A DNA stretch of 55,042 nt from an uncultured Gemmiger sp. (GCA_944388125.1 CALXHO010000106.1:1-55042), one strand, 5' to 3'. Positions 16,156 to 24,585 are shown, numbered from the stretch's first letter. Made by a program: numbers and translations. Notes: a model not told the origin generated them from the letters alone.

Positions 16156-17343
16156 TCAGGCCTGCGGCGGATCAAGAGGCTGTGCCTGACCAGCTTGCGC
16201 AATATCTGCACAGAAAACGTACTCTGCGCGGCAAATTACCCCATTCTCCCCATCGGTATACTGAAAGCTCTGCTGCTCAATCCTGGCATCCGGATATTGC
16301 TGCAGCAATTGCATCGTACACTGACGGCGTGCCAGAGCCTGGGCCGTCTCATTGGAATAGTGCAGATTGACGGTTTCCATGGTGCGCTGCTCCACAATAC
16401 GCAGGCATCCGGGAAGAGCAATGCGTCCGAGTTCCAGCGGGACCCAGCTGGTAGTGGTTTCCGTATCGGAAGCATCTTCCTGACCCGATGCTGACAAGGG
16501 AATTTCAAAGCCCAGAAGATATAGGGTCTGAAAGTCGCAGACCTGTCGCGTCAAAACAGATGTTGGAACCTCATAGAGCTGCTGTGCGCTGTATTGCCCT
16601 CTGACCCGGCCGATCACGCTGCCGGAGGCGCTTTGCGTTACCGGCACACCATCCCGGTCGAAACGTTCCGCCGCTGCAAGCAGCTGCCCTTTGGCCACCA
16701 GCTGTCCGGGCTGAACCTGCGAAAAGCCGCTTTCCACCTCGATGAGAACGATCTCTGCATCCGCGGAAGCGTATAACGCTGTTTGCTCGGTGACCTGGCG
16801 GATCTTTTGCTGCTGCATAGGGGTAGACTCCACAAACAGACATCCTCCAGAAAAGTTGATGCCGACCCAGCCGAAAAATTCCGGCTGGGACTCCAGCGCC
16901 TGACTCGCCTGACGGAGCAGCTCCTGCGTGACTTTTGTTCCCTCCCGCAGCCCGGTTTTATCCAGAAGAAACCGGACGGTTTCGGCCTGATCGGCGGTCA
17001 GCGAGCCGAAATCAATAACCCACACAAATCCGGACAAGAAATGTACAAGGATAAAAAACAGCGCAAGCCCAAGTACAATGCCTGGACGCTGCCACAGTCT
17101 TGCTGCCGTATGACCGGGCCCCTGCTTTTCTGTGATGGAAAGGGTCAGCCCGTATTTGCCGGCAAGATTTTCAAGACGAGGCCAGTCACGCCCCAAAAGG
17201 GTTGCGGAATATCCCTCTGGGTTGCTGCTGATCTGCCGCAGGCGGATTCCCTGGGCTGCGGCAGGCGCAAACATTCTGTATGCATTTTCGCCGTGCACGG
17301 AAACACGGATGCGGTCCAGCGCACGAAACTCATGTCGAGCCAT
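16156..17343 (-). CDS. yqfD: Sporulation protein YqfD
   Basis: A 395-residue protein with YqfD features: a cytoplasmic N-terminal domain (about 90 residues), one membrane segment (about residues 90-110), and a long external domain with the VSGxxxG-like segment GQLVAKGQLL and the downstream ASGSVIGRVRG. In Bacillus the gene is under the mother-cell factor sigma E; its role is not well known. It overlaps yqfC by 14 bases and is followed by phoH, the Bacillus order. Confidence 0.9.
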   Translation of the reverse strand: MARHEFRALDRIRVSVHGENAYRMFAPAAAQGIRLRQISSNPEGYSATLLGRDWPRLENLAGKYGLTLSITEKQGPGHTAARLWQRPGIVLGLALFFILVHFLSGFVWVIDFGSLTADQAETVRFLLDKTGLREGTKVTQELLRQASQALESQPEFFGWVGINFSGGCLFVESTPMQQQKIRQVTEQTALYASADAEIVLIEVESGFSQVQPGQLVAKGQLLAAAERFDRDGVPVTQSASGSVIGRVRGQYSAQQLYEVPTSVLTRQVCDFQTLYLLGFEIPLSASGQEDASDTETTTSWVPLELGRIALPGCLRIVEQRTMETVNLHYSNETAQALARRQCTMQLLQQYPDARIEQQSFQYTDGENGVICRAEYVFCADIAQAGQAQPLDPPQA

Positions 17344-17653
17344 CCTGCCCCTCCCATTTGCGCAAGAAATCCATACGGCTGATTTTTCCGGTCACGTTCA
17401 GTCTGCGACCGGAAAAAGATTCTATCCGCAAGGTTTGCCCATAAAATGTAATAACGAAATGTCCCATATCCAGGCTGAGTCGCTCCGGAGTAAAATCCAG
17501 CACCCTGCGGCAGCCGTCCGTCAAAACGGAGCCGCCGCGAATCTGCAGTTCCGGCAGACGGTAAAAGGACTCCGCCGGCTGCTCAAACAGACTTTTAACG
17601 GGAATTCCGGAACTTCTTTTTCGGGATGTGGAGCGCAGCCGGTATCGTTTCAT
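17330..17653 (-). CDS. yqfC: Sporulation protein YqfC
   Basis: A 107-residue YqfC-type protein: a basic N-terminus, LPELQIRGG, the phrase RRVLDFTPERLSLDMG and the downstream ITFYGQTLRIESF. AAGGAGA lies eight bases before the ATG at 17653; the longest frame would add 72 non-coding-looking residues. YqfC (YabP-like family) is a small spore-related protein of unknown activity. It heads the minus-strand cluster and is divergent from ylbJ. Confidence 0.88.
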   Translation of the reverse strand: MKRYRLRSTSRKRSSGIPVKSLFEQPAESFYRLPELQIRGGSVLTDGCRRVLDFTPERLSLDMGHFVITFYGQTLRIESFSGRRLNVTGKISRMDFLRKWEGQDGST

Positions 17654-17729
17654 CGGGCACTTCTCCTTCCTGCCGGAATGCCGGCCCTGGTTTGACACAC
17701 TCCAAATATAGTACTTCGGAGGCGAGGAT

Positions 17730-18800
17730 ATGATACCAAAGCATTTGGGGCAGCGCCTGGTATTGCCCGCAGCGGCAGTGTACGGAGTTTTTCTGCTTTG
17801 TGTTCCACAAGCGGCGGCGAAAGGTTTCACAGAGGGTCTTGTCCTGTGTACAGAAAGCCTTTTGCCCACATTGTTTCCGTTTTTTGTGGTCAGCAGCCTG
17901 ATCCTCCATGCCCCGGGAAATGAATTTCTTGCAAAACCGCTGGCTCCCCTGACCCGGCAATGCGGGATACAATGCCGTCAGGCTCCAATGATTCTGCTGC
18001 TTTCCTGGGTGGGCGGTTACGCGGTCTGTGCCCGTCTCATCGGTGATGCGCTGAACCAGAAGACACTCTCACACCGGCAAGCCCAGATTTTGCTGATACT
18101 GGGTTGTTGTTCCAGCCCCGGATTTGTGATCGGAAGTGTCGGCGGGCTGATGCTGGGGAATGTACGGTTGGGAGTACTTCTTTACTTTCTACAGCTGGCA
18201 GCCAATCTGCTGTCGGCGGCAGTTTTATGGGGAATGCTTCACCCTGCTTCGGCGAACAGCGGAACCTGCGAGAGAAAAGCGAATACAGAACATTCGCTCT
18301 CTCTTCCAAAGGCAATCTCCGACGCAGTGGACAGCTGCCTGTCGGTATGCGGATGCGTTCTGTTCTTTCGGGTGGGCGCATCCGTGATCTCCACACTTTT
18401 TTCGGAAAAACCGGCGCTGTTTGCCATTGTCTGTGGTGCGCTGGAAATCACCTCGGGATGTGATACCTTTGCCCAGTTAGGCGGCGCCACGGCGTTATAT
18501 GGAATCTGCTGCTGTTTGAGCGGTCTTGGCGCATCGGTTTACGCCCAGATCCGGTATCTCGGCGGCAAGGATCTCCCGGTGCGGGTATTTTTCCTTTCCC
18601 GCCTGTGCAATGCCGTGTTCTTATGTGCCGGGGTCAGACTGTGCACGCTTGTCCTGCCGGGAACCGCACCGGTATTCACTTCCCTTTCCCAGCGTGTCAT
18701 CGTCACTTCCCGCCTGTCCTGGGACACTGTGATCGTATTGTTTGCTTTCCTGTTCAGTGCGCTTTACAAACTTCACAGGAAAAATTATAATTGTAAATAG
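17730..18800 (+). CDS. ylbJ: Sporulation integral membrane protein YlbJ
   Basis: A 356-residue polytopic membrane protein of the YlbJ/nucleoside-recognition (Gate) type, about eight helices. Typical parts are the N-terminal EGLVLCTESLLPTLFPFFV, the WVGGYAVCARLIGDAL helix, the CCSSPGFVIGSVGG loop, and the second Gate repeat with SGCDTFAQLGG. YlbJ is needed for spore coat/cortex formation in Bacillus. GGAGG precedes the ATG. The gene ends in TAG, which shows TAG is used as a stop in this genome. Confidence 0.9.
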   Translation: MIPKHLGQRLVLPAAAVYGVFLLCVPQAAAKGFTEGLVLCTESLLPTLFPFFVVSSLILHAPGNEFLAKPLAPLTRQCGIQCRQAPMILLLSWVGGYAVCARLIGDALNQKTLSHRQAQILLILGCCSSPGFVIGSVGGLMLGNVRLGVLLYFLQLAANLLSAAVLWGMLHPASANSGTCERKANTEHSLSLPKAISDAVDSCLSVCGCVLFFRVGASVISTLFSEKPALFAIVCGALEITSGCDTFAQLGGATALYGICCCLSGLGASVYAQIRYLGGKDLPVRVFFLSRLCNAVFLCAGVRLCTLVLPGTAPVFTSLSQRVIVTSRLSWDTVIVLFAFLFSALYKLHRKNYNCK

Positions 18801-18851
18801 TGTTGGGTTAGCATGTTTGCAGCCCGGAATCCGGTCGAAGGGGAACAACAG

Positions 18852-19070
18852 ATGTTTAAAAAGAAATTATACGGTACTAAAATTGCACCTGCTTGTTCAT
18901 ACTGTCAGTATGGAACGCCTGCATCCGACCGCAAGATGATTTTCTGCAAGCGGCGTGGTGTAGTTTCGCCGTATTATTCCTGCCGCAAATTCAAGTACGA
19001 CCCGCTGATGCGCGTGCCGCGACGTCAGGAATTGCCGCAGCTCGACCCGAACGACTTTACTCTTGACTGA
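18852..19070 (+). CDS. Small Cys-rich protein, possible zinc ribbon
   Basis: A 72-residue protein I cannot name. Near the N-terminus it has CSYC, then C at RKMIFCKRRG and SC at YYSCRKFKYDP, giving four cysteines that could hold one zinc. It is basic in the middle and acidic at the end. GAAGGGG precedes the ATG at 18852. It sits between ylbJ and a membrane protein with short gaps, so it is likely co-transcribed with them. The pattern looks like a conserved small protein of Clostridia (recalled, not searched). Confidence 0.75.
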   Translation: MFKKKLYGTKIAPACSYCQYGTPASDRKMIFCKRRGVVSPYYSCRKFKYDPLMRVPRRQELPQLDPNDFTLD

Positions 19071-19084
19071 AAAGGACGTGCCGC

Positions 19085-19939
19085 ATGAACAAGCCCCATT
19101 TTTTCCCTCCACCACAGCGCAAACGCCTGGTTGCCGCAGTGGGACTTTTGTTGCGGATCTCAGTCATTCTGGTGATGGTGGCACAGATATTCAACCGGAA
19201 CTTCGAGAATGTTTTTCTCTGTGTGCTGACTCTGGTGCTTTTTGCCGTCCCCACGATTTTGGAACGCCGCCTCAGCATCGAGCTGCCGGGCACCCTGGAA
19301 ATCATTGTGCTGTTATTTATCTATGCGGCGGAAATTCTCGGGGAAATTCAGGCGTTTTATGTGCACATTCCGAACTGGGATACCATGCTTCATACCATGA
19401 ACGGCTTTCTGTGCGCGGCAATCGGCTTTTCGCTGCTGGATATCCTCAACCGGAACGAGAAAGTCAAGTTTTCGCTGTCCCCGCTTTACCTTGCCATCGT
19501 TGCATTTTGCTTTTCCATGACGGTAGGTGTGCTGTGGGAATTCTTTGAAGGAACCATGGATGCCTTCTTCCATCTGGATATGCAGAAAGATACTATTGCG
19601 AACAGCATTGGTACTATCCTGCTGGATCCGACCGGAGGAAATCATCCGGTTGTAATTTCCGGCATTACTGATGTGATCGTGGTACAGGCGGACGGCACGC
19701 AGACTGCTCTGGGCCTTGGAGGTTACCTGGATATCGGGTTGATGGATACGATGGAAGATCTGTTTGTCAACTTTATCGGAGCGTTTGTGTTTTCTGTGAT
19801 CGGCTATTTTTATGTGCGCAGCCGTGGTCAGGGCCGGTTTGCCCGACGCTTCATTCCGATCATCCGCAGCGAAGATCCTGATGAAACAGCGAGCGGCCCC
19901 CTTACTGGGACAGGAAAAGATTCTCCCCAAAAATCCTGA
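19085..19939 (+). CDS. Polytopic membrane protein of unknown function
   Basis: A 284-residue protein with about six membrane segments (residues about 15-35, 42-58, 70-90, 107-120, 132-152, 230-247). Between the fourth and fifth lies NWDTMLHTMNGFLCA, and the fifth ends in GVLWEFFEGTMD, both with charged residues inside or next to membrane helices. These recall the DUF2238/YjdF type of membrane protein, but I am not certain. It lies 14 bases after the Cys-rich gene and is followed by a terminator. Confidence 0.75.
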   Translation: MNKPHFFPPPQRKRLVAAVGLLLRISVILVMVAQIFNRNFENVFLCVLTLVLFAVPTILERRLSIELPGTLEIIVLLFIYAAEILGEIQAFYVHIPNWDTMLHTMNGFLCAAIGFSLLDILNRNEKVKFSLSPLYLAIVAFCFSMTVGVLWEFFEGTMDAFFHLDMQKDTIANSIGTILLDPTGGNHPVVISGITDVIVVQADGTQTALGLGGYLDIGLMDTMEDLFVNFIGAFVFSVIGYFYVRSRGQGRFARRFIPIIRSEDPDETASGPLTGTGKDSPQKS

Positions 19940-19940
19940 A

Positions 19941-19982
19941 AAAAGCTGTGCGGTATTTTCATATCGCACAGCTTTTCTTTTG
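19941..19982 (+). terminator. Terminator of the ylbJ group
   Basis: A 12-bp stem (19941-19952 with 19965-19976) with a T-rich tail directly after the membrane-protein gene. Confidence 0.85.
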
Positions 19983-20059
19983 CTATGAAACTGCCATGGA
20001 ACGAGAAAGAAAGATCCCGGCATACAAAAGACCGCACGACAAAATGCCGTGCGGTCTTC

Positions 20060-20135
20060 TGGAGCTAGAAACGTGACTCGAACACGCGACCTGCTGATTA
20101 CGAATCAGCTGCTCTACCAACTGAGCTATTCTAGC
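20060..20135 (-). tRNA. tRNA-Thr(CGT)
   Basis: Minus strand. The acceptor stem GCTAGAA pairs with TTCTAGC, the D arm is GCTC/GAGC, the anticodon loop is TTCGTAA (anticodon CGT, reads ACG), and the T loop TTCGAGT is closed by a paired stem. CCA is encoded. All arms fold, unlike the tRNA-like gene at 36-106. Confidence 0.96.
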
Positions 20136-20143
20136 ATGTCGGA

Positions 20144-20167
20144 CGTTTGCCGCTCCAGCGGCAAACG
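20144..20167. other. Perfect leader hairpin before tRNA-Thr
   Basis: An inverted repeat CGTTTGCCGC / GCGGCAAACG with a 4-base loop, eight bases from the mature tRNA 5' end and downstream of the predicted promoter. It may affect RNase P processing or be a transcription pause; no T run follows, so it is not a terminator for the tRNA. Confidence 0.5.
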
Positions 20168-20178
20168 CGACAACATAT

Positions 20179-20206
20179 AGTATAACGGATTTTTGTGAGA
20201 AGTCAA
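20179..20206 (-). promoter_or_regulatory. Promoter of tRNA-Thr
   Basis: Minus strand: TTGACT (20201-20206), a 16-base spacer, TATACT (20179-20184), about 40 bases before the tRNA. Confidence 0.6.
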
Positions 20207-20265
20207 GGGCAAAAGAAAAATAATCGCAAAATGCGGTATTCTGCCTTCCATGCCCCGTTTGCCGG

Positions 20266-21297
20266 TCAGCAGCTCATTTCCGCAATTTCGTACAGCAGTT
20301 TTTCAGAAGCATCCCAGCCCAGGCAGGGGTCGGTGATGGATTTGCCGTAAATATGCTCGGATACATCCTGGCGGCCAGGCTAGATGTAACTTTCAATCAT
20401 AACACCCTTGACCAGATTGCGGATATCCGCAGAGACCTCACGGTTATGCATGACTTCCTTGACGATTCTTACCTGTTCCTGATATTGCTTGTCCGAGTTG
20501 GAATGGTTGGAATCGATGATGACCGCCGGATTTTTCAGGCCCATCTTGTTGTACATTTCCAGAAGGCACTGAACATCCTCATAGTGATAGTTGGGCTGGC
20601 TGACGCCCCGCTTGTTGACACCGCCGCGGAGAATGGCATGGGCCAAAGGATTGCCGGAGGTTTCCACCTCACAGCCGGCGTAGGCAAAATGCTGGGAGTG
20701 CTGTGCCGCATAAATGGAGTTGAGCATGACCGAGAAGTCACCACTGGTGGGATTCTTCATACCGGTAGGGACATCAAATCCGCTGGCAGTCTGGCGATGG
20801 TGCTGGTCCTCCACCGAGCGGGCACCAATGGCAACGTAGGAGAGCAGATCCTCCACGTACCCCCAGTTTTCGGGGTAGAGCATTTCGTCGGCGGCAGGCA
20901 GGCCGAACTCCTCAATCGAACGCATCTGCAGACGGCGGATGGCGATAAGTCCGGCAACCAGATCAGGTCGCTCCTCCGGGTTGGGCTGGAAGGCAATGCC
21001 TTTGTAGCCGTCACCATTGGTGCGGGGCTTATAGGTATAAATACGAGGTACGATCACCAGGCGATCCTTCACCTTTTCCTGCACACGCGCCAGCCGGCCG
21101 ACGTAATCACAGACGGCCTCCTCATTATCTGCAGAGCAGGGGCCAATCACGACCAGAAACTTGTCGGACTTGCCGGTAATGATATCCTGTACAGCCTGAT
21201 CCTTTTCCTTCTTGATCTGCTTTGCACGCTCGGACAGCGGATAGCGCTCACGGATTTCAGCCGGGGTCGGCAGTTTTTTCAAAAACGAAAAGCTCAT
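20266..21297 (-). pseudogene. aroG: DAHP synthase with in-frame amber codon
   Basis: Class I 3-deoxy-7-phosphoheptulonate synthase joins phosphoenolpyruvate and erythrose-4-phosphate, the entry to aromatic amino acids. Signatures are VVIGPCSADN, IYTYKPRTNGDGYKG, ARSVEDQHHR, GMKNPTSG, LRGGVNKRG and IDSNHSNS. The frame meets TAG at 20380-20382 after residue 305 (from the ATG at 21297), where relatives read ESY-I-E. Beyond it the same frame continues with PGRQ, YGKSITDPCLGWDASEKLL and a TGA at 20266, giving a normal length of about 343. So one base change (GAG to TAG) breaks an otherwise intact gene. It may be a pseudogene, a sequence error or a read-through gene. A strong promoter is retained. 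Confidence 0.85.
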
Positions 21298-21444
21298 TTG
21301 CAATCAACCTTTCCAAACATCGATTGGGAACATATGTCTCCCACTCCCGTGCGAAACAACTCAACACCACATTTTCCCGGGTCTTGCCACGCACAACCGC
21401 ATAATCATGCAAATACAGACGACATATTGTATAAATCCCATATA

Positions 21445-21473
21445 ATAATATATCGCACGCCCCGCAATGTCAA
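21445..21473 (-). promoter_or_regulatory. Promoter of the DAHP synthase gene
   Basis: Minus strand: TTGACA (21468-21473), a 17-base spacer, TATTAT (21445-21450). The leader is about 145 bases long; I see no T-box motif in it. The stretch 21298-21598 holds this promoter, the leader and the pyrI terminator only. Confidence 0.7.
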
Positions 21474-21536
21474 CCGAGATCAGCCCCGCATACGGGCTGC
21501 CGTGAATTTTGAAGGGCTCTTCATTAAAAGCTTTCA

Positions 21537-21573
21537 AAAAAGAGGACGGCGCACCTGCCGTCCTCTTTTTTAT
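21537..21573 (-). terminator. Terminator of pyrB-pyrI
   Basis: Stem of AGAGGACGGC with GCCGTCCTCT, flanked by A and T runs on both sides, directly after pyrI. Confidence 0.85.
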
Positions 21574-21598
21574 GAAAGTGTCATTGACAACTTATCCG

Positions 21599-22027
21599 TT
21601 ACGGTTTGACGCGGAACTCTTCCTCACAATACACGCAGCGGTAGCGTCCGCTGGGCGTCAATTCGAAAATATGATCGCAGCCTTCCTCAATGGCGGTAAT
21701 GCAGCGGGGATTCTTGCACTTGATCACATTGACCAGGCGCTTGGGTAGATCAGGCCGGATCTTTTTGGCAATATGGCCGTTTTCAATGCAGGTGATGCTG
21801 ATCTGCGGATCCAGATACCCCAGCACATCAAAGTTGATCTTGCTGATGTCCCCTTCAATTTTGATGATGTCCTTCTTGCCGCTTTTCTGGCTACGGACAT
21901 TCTGCAAAAGTGCCACACTGGCATCGGGCAGTTTTTCCAGCTCCATCAGATGATACAGCGCCATGCCGGTGCCTGCGGTGATATGGTCAATGACAACTCC
22001 GTTTTGAATCTCGTCTACTTTCAGCAT
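21599..22027 (-). CDS. pyrI: Aspartate carbamoyltransferase regulatory subunit
   Basis: PyrI binds CTP/ATP and confers allosteric control on PyrB. The 142-residue protein has the allosteric domain ([17 protein letters not shown]) and the C-terminal zinc domain with cysteines in CKNPRC and CVYC. The ATG overlaps the pyrB stop by seven bases, so translation is coupled. Length is slightly below the E. coli chain. Confidence 0.96.
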   Translation of the reverse strand: MLKVDEIQNGVVIDHITAGTGMALYHLMELEKLPDASVALLQNVRSQKSGKKDIIKIEGDISKINFDVLGYLDPQISITCIENGHIAKKIRPDLPKRLVNVIKCKNPRCITAIEEGCDHIFELTPSGRYRCVYCEEEFRVKP

Positions 22028-22968
22028 TCGAACGCAACCTCCCCTGTCAGCGGGTCTTTCAGACCCAGCAAAGTCATAATCAGAGCCATACGGATATAGA
22101 CACCGTTTTGAACCTGCTCAAAATATGCTGCGCGCGGATCGTTATCCACATCGAGAGTGATCTCATTGACGCGGGGCAGCGGATGGAGTACCGCCATATC
22201 CTCCCGTGCCAGGCCCAGCTTGGCCTCGGTCAGAATGTAGCTGTTTTTGAGGCGGACATAATCTTCCTCATTGAAGAAGCGCTCTTTCTGAACCCGAGTC
22301 ATGTAAAGAATGTCCAGATCAGGCAGGGCATCTTCCAGGCTGCGTACTTCCATGAACGGGATATTCTTGGGTTCCAGGAACTCATGGATGATGTAATCGG
22401 GAACACGAAGTTCTTCCGGCGAGATCAGGATGAATTTCATTCCCTCACAGCGGGCCAGGCTCTTGATGAGCGAATGGACCGTACGGCCGAACTTCAGGTC
22501 TCCGCAGAAACCGATGGTCAGATTGTCCAGGCGTCCCTTGCGGCGGCGGATGGTGAGCATATCCAGCAGCGTCTGGGTGGGATGGCTATGTCCGCCGTCG
22601 CCGGCATTGATGACAGGAATGCGGGAATAGCGCGAGGCACGAAGCGGAGCGCCTTCCTTGGGGTGGCGCATGGCAGCAATGTCCGCGTAGCAGCTGATGA
22701 CCCGAATGGTATCAGCTACCGTTTCACCCTTGGAAGCGCTGGACACCCCGGCATCCGGGAACCCCAGAACCTTGCCGCCCAGGTTAAGCATGGCCGCCTC
22801 AAAGGAAAGACGGGTACGGGTGGAGGGCTCATAGAACAGCGTCGCAAGCTTTTTGCGCGCAGCCACATCCTGATAGGCGGTGGGATCCTGGCGAATCCGG
22901 TCGGCCAGATCCATCAGGCGCAGGGACTCCTCCATTGTGAAATCCAGCGGGTCGATCAAATGTCTCAT
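22021..22968 (-). CDS. pyrB: Aspartate carbamoyltransferase catalytic subunit
   Basis: PyrB forms carbamoyl aspartate, the first committed step of pyrimidine synthesis. The 315-residue protein has the carbamoyl-phosphate motif [13 protein letters not shown] (about residues 47-59), the conserved [14 protein letters not shown] (about 134-147) and [10 protein letters not shown]. It follows a GntR regulator by 28 bases and overlaps pyrI, so the three genes probably form one transcript. No other pyr gene is in the window. Confidence 0.97.
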   Translation of the reverse strand: MRHLIDPLDFTMEESLRLMDLADRIRQDPTAYQDVAARKKLATLFYEPSTRTRLSFEAAMLNLGGKVLGFPDAGVSSASKGETVADTIRVISCYADIAAMRHPKEGAPLRASRYSRIPVINAGDGGHSHPTQTLLDMLTIRRRKGRLDNLTIGFCGDLKFGRTVHSLIKSLARCEGMKFILISPEELRVPDYIIHEFLEPKNIPFMEVRSLEDALPDLDILYMTRVQKERFFNEEDYVRLKNSYILTEAKLGLAREDMAVLHPLPRVNEITLDVDNDPRAAYFEQVQNGVYIRMALIMTLLGLKDPLTGEVAFEC

Positions 22969-22996
22969 TTTTGACTGCTTCCCTTCGTTTTATGTT

Positions 22997-23755
22997 TTAC
23001 ATCATTTTGCGCACCATCGCAAAGTCGAAGAAATTGGTATAGTAGGTATAGCACCGCAGGATGGGACGGCACAGCCGCGAGTAGCAGGTTTCATCCAGCA
23101 TGAGCAGCGCCTGACCTTCTCTCAGGCGCAGCAGACGGCGTACTGCGGCACCGCCCTCCACCGCGTGGATATGCGCCACCGTGCTGGTTGCCTGCTGGCC
23201 GGTGATCTCATACAGCAATTCAAAGACAGGACGGGAAAAATCTGCTTTTTCCAGTTTGCGGCCGCCAAACAACGCCAGCGGAATGATGTCGTTGGAATAC
23301 AGCACCGGCATATCGTTGGCCAATACCCGGCGGCCGATGCGGACCACCGTATCCCCCGGCGCAATGCCGAAGCTTTTGGCCAGGCGTTCGTCGGCTTCCT
23401 CCTTCGTGACTTCCAGATTGTCGGACCGTGGCTGTTTTCCCTTGGCATAAATCATGCTGTAAAACTCCAGCTTGTGATCCATCCGGCTCTGCAGCATGAC
23501 CACATCGCGGTTGACCACAGTGCCAATTCCGCGCACCCGCTCAATAAAGCCTTCCCGCTCCAGTTCACTCAGGGCGTCCCGTACCACCGTCCGGCTGACT
23601 CCCAGAGCGGCGGCCAGTTCCGTCTCTGCCGGAAGCCGGTCATGGCCTGCGTATAATCCGCTGCGCATTTCCTGCGCCAGACGCTCCACTACCCGGGCAG
23701 AGATCAGCTCTCCGCCCAGTCGGGTGCTGCTGTTGGATTCAGTTTGTTTCTTCAT
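22997..23755 (-). CDS. GntR-family regulator with UTRA domain
   Basis: A 252-residue regulator. The winged helix (about residues 18-85) has the GntR motif LPAETELAAALGVSRTVVRDALSEL followed by an RGIGTVV wing. The C-terminal UTRA-type sensor (about 90-245) includes DERLAKSFGI, GDTVVRIGRRVLAND and DIIPLALF. It is the first gene of the likely GntR-pyrB-pyrI operon, so the ligand may relate to pyrimidines or aspartate (inference). This pairing is unusual; pyr genes of Firmicutes are mostly under PyrR. Confidence 0.88.
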   Translation of the reverse strand: MKKQTESNSSTRLGGELISARVVERLAQEMRSGLYAGHDRLPAETELAAALGVSRTVVRDALSELEREGFIERVRGIGTVVNRDVVMLQSRMDHKLEFYSMIYAKGKQPRSDNLEVTKEEADERLAKSFGIAPGDTVVRIGRRVLANDMPVLYSNDIIPLALFGGRKLEKADFSRPVFELLYEITGQQATSTVAHIHAVEGGAAVRRLLRLREGQALLMLDETCYSRLCRPILRCYTYYTNFFDFAMVRKMM

Positions 23756-23805
23756 TGCACGCAGCTCCTTTCTCAGTGGATTCGATCTATTATATCACAC
23801 TGTGT

Positions 23806-24492
23806 TTATTTTTCCAGCTTTTGTAACCAACTCTCTTCTGTCTCCGGAGTTCTGCCGTTTTCCCGGGCAAAGCGGCAGACGTCTGCCAGGCAGCATTTTT
23901 CACAGTAAGGCGTCGTTCTGGCTGTGCACACTTCACGGCCGTGATAGACCAGCCGGTGGCAGAAATCGCTGCCTTCCTCCGGCGGAATGATCTTCCAAAG
24001 TGCCATTTCCACACGGCGGGGATCCTTGATGCCATCCACCAGGCCGATCCGATTGCTCAATCGAATGCAGTGCGTGTCGGTCACAATGGCGGGTTTGCCG
24101 AAGACATCGCCCATAATCAGGTTAGCGCTCTTTCTGCCGACTCCCGGCAGTTTGAGAAGCTCCTCGAACGTCTGCGGGATGCCGCAATCGTATTGATCCC
24201 GCAGCATCCGCATGCAGGCAGAAATGTCCCTGGCCTTGCTGCGTCCCAGCCCGCAGGGACGGACAATCTCCTCGATTTCTTCGGGTGTGGCGGCAGCAAG
24301 GGCGGCGACAGACGGATACTTGGCAAACAGATCCTGAACCACCACATTGACGCGGGCATCGGTACACTGAGCGGCCAGACGGACCTCCACCAGAAGCTGC
24401 CACGCATGGTCATAGTCCAGCGTACACTCCGCCAGAGGATACTCCTTTTTCAGGCGTTCGATACAGATTTTCGCCAGTTCTTTTTTTGTCAT
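23806..24492 (-). CDS. nth: Endonuclease III
   Basis: Nth removes oxidised pyrimidines and cuts the abasic site. The 228-residue protein has the helix-hairpin-helix LPGVGRKSANLI with the catalytic lysine, the catalytic Asp in VTDTHC, and a C-terminal [4Fe-4S] Cys set. The spacing there is C-x7-C-x2-C-x5-C (E. coli has C-x6-C-x2-C-x5-C), one residue longer. The start is uncertain: ATG at 24492, GTG at 24504 with GAGAGG only three bases away, or an ATG at 24546. The last would reach the rarA promoter region. Confidence 0.9.
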   Translation of the reverse strand: MTKKELAKICIERLKKEYPLAECTLDYDHAWQLLVEVRLAAQCTDARVNVVVQDLFAKYPSVAALAAATPEEIEEIVRPCGLGRSKARDISACMRMLRDQYDCGIPQTFEELLKLPGVGRKSANLIMGDVFGKPAIVTDTHCIRLSNRIGLVDGIKDPRRVEMALWKIIPPEEGSDFCHRLVYHGREVCTARTTPYCEKCCLADVCRFARENGRTPETEESWLQKLEK

Positions 24493-24556
24493 TCCAGTTT
24501 TCACAATCCTCTCTTTGCCCACAGGCAATGCCGGGTCTGACATCATACTTCTTTTG

Positions 24557-24585
24557 TTGATTCTACCACGCCGCTGCGCTATAAT
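24557..24585 (+). promoter_or_regulatory. Promoter of rarA
   Basis: TTGATT (24557-24562), a 17-base spacer, TATAAT (24580-24585). Transcription would start near 24592, giving a leader of about 45 bases. Confidence 0.65.

Noticed and set aside
20380-20382. UAG as pyrrolysine or reassigned codon
   Set aside because: ylbJ ends in TAG without extension of a family domain, and DAHP synthases do not use pyrrolysine. A mutation or error is simpler.
21304-21444. T-box or other aromatic-amino-acid leader before the DAHP synthase gene
   Set aside because: I looked for the T-box sequence and an antiterminator pair and found neither.
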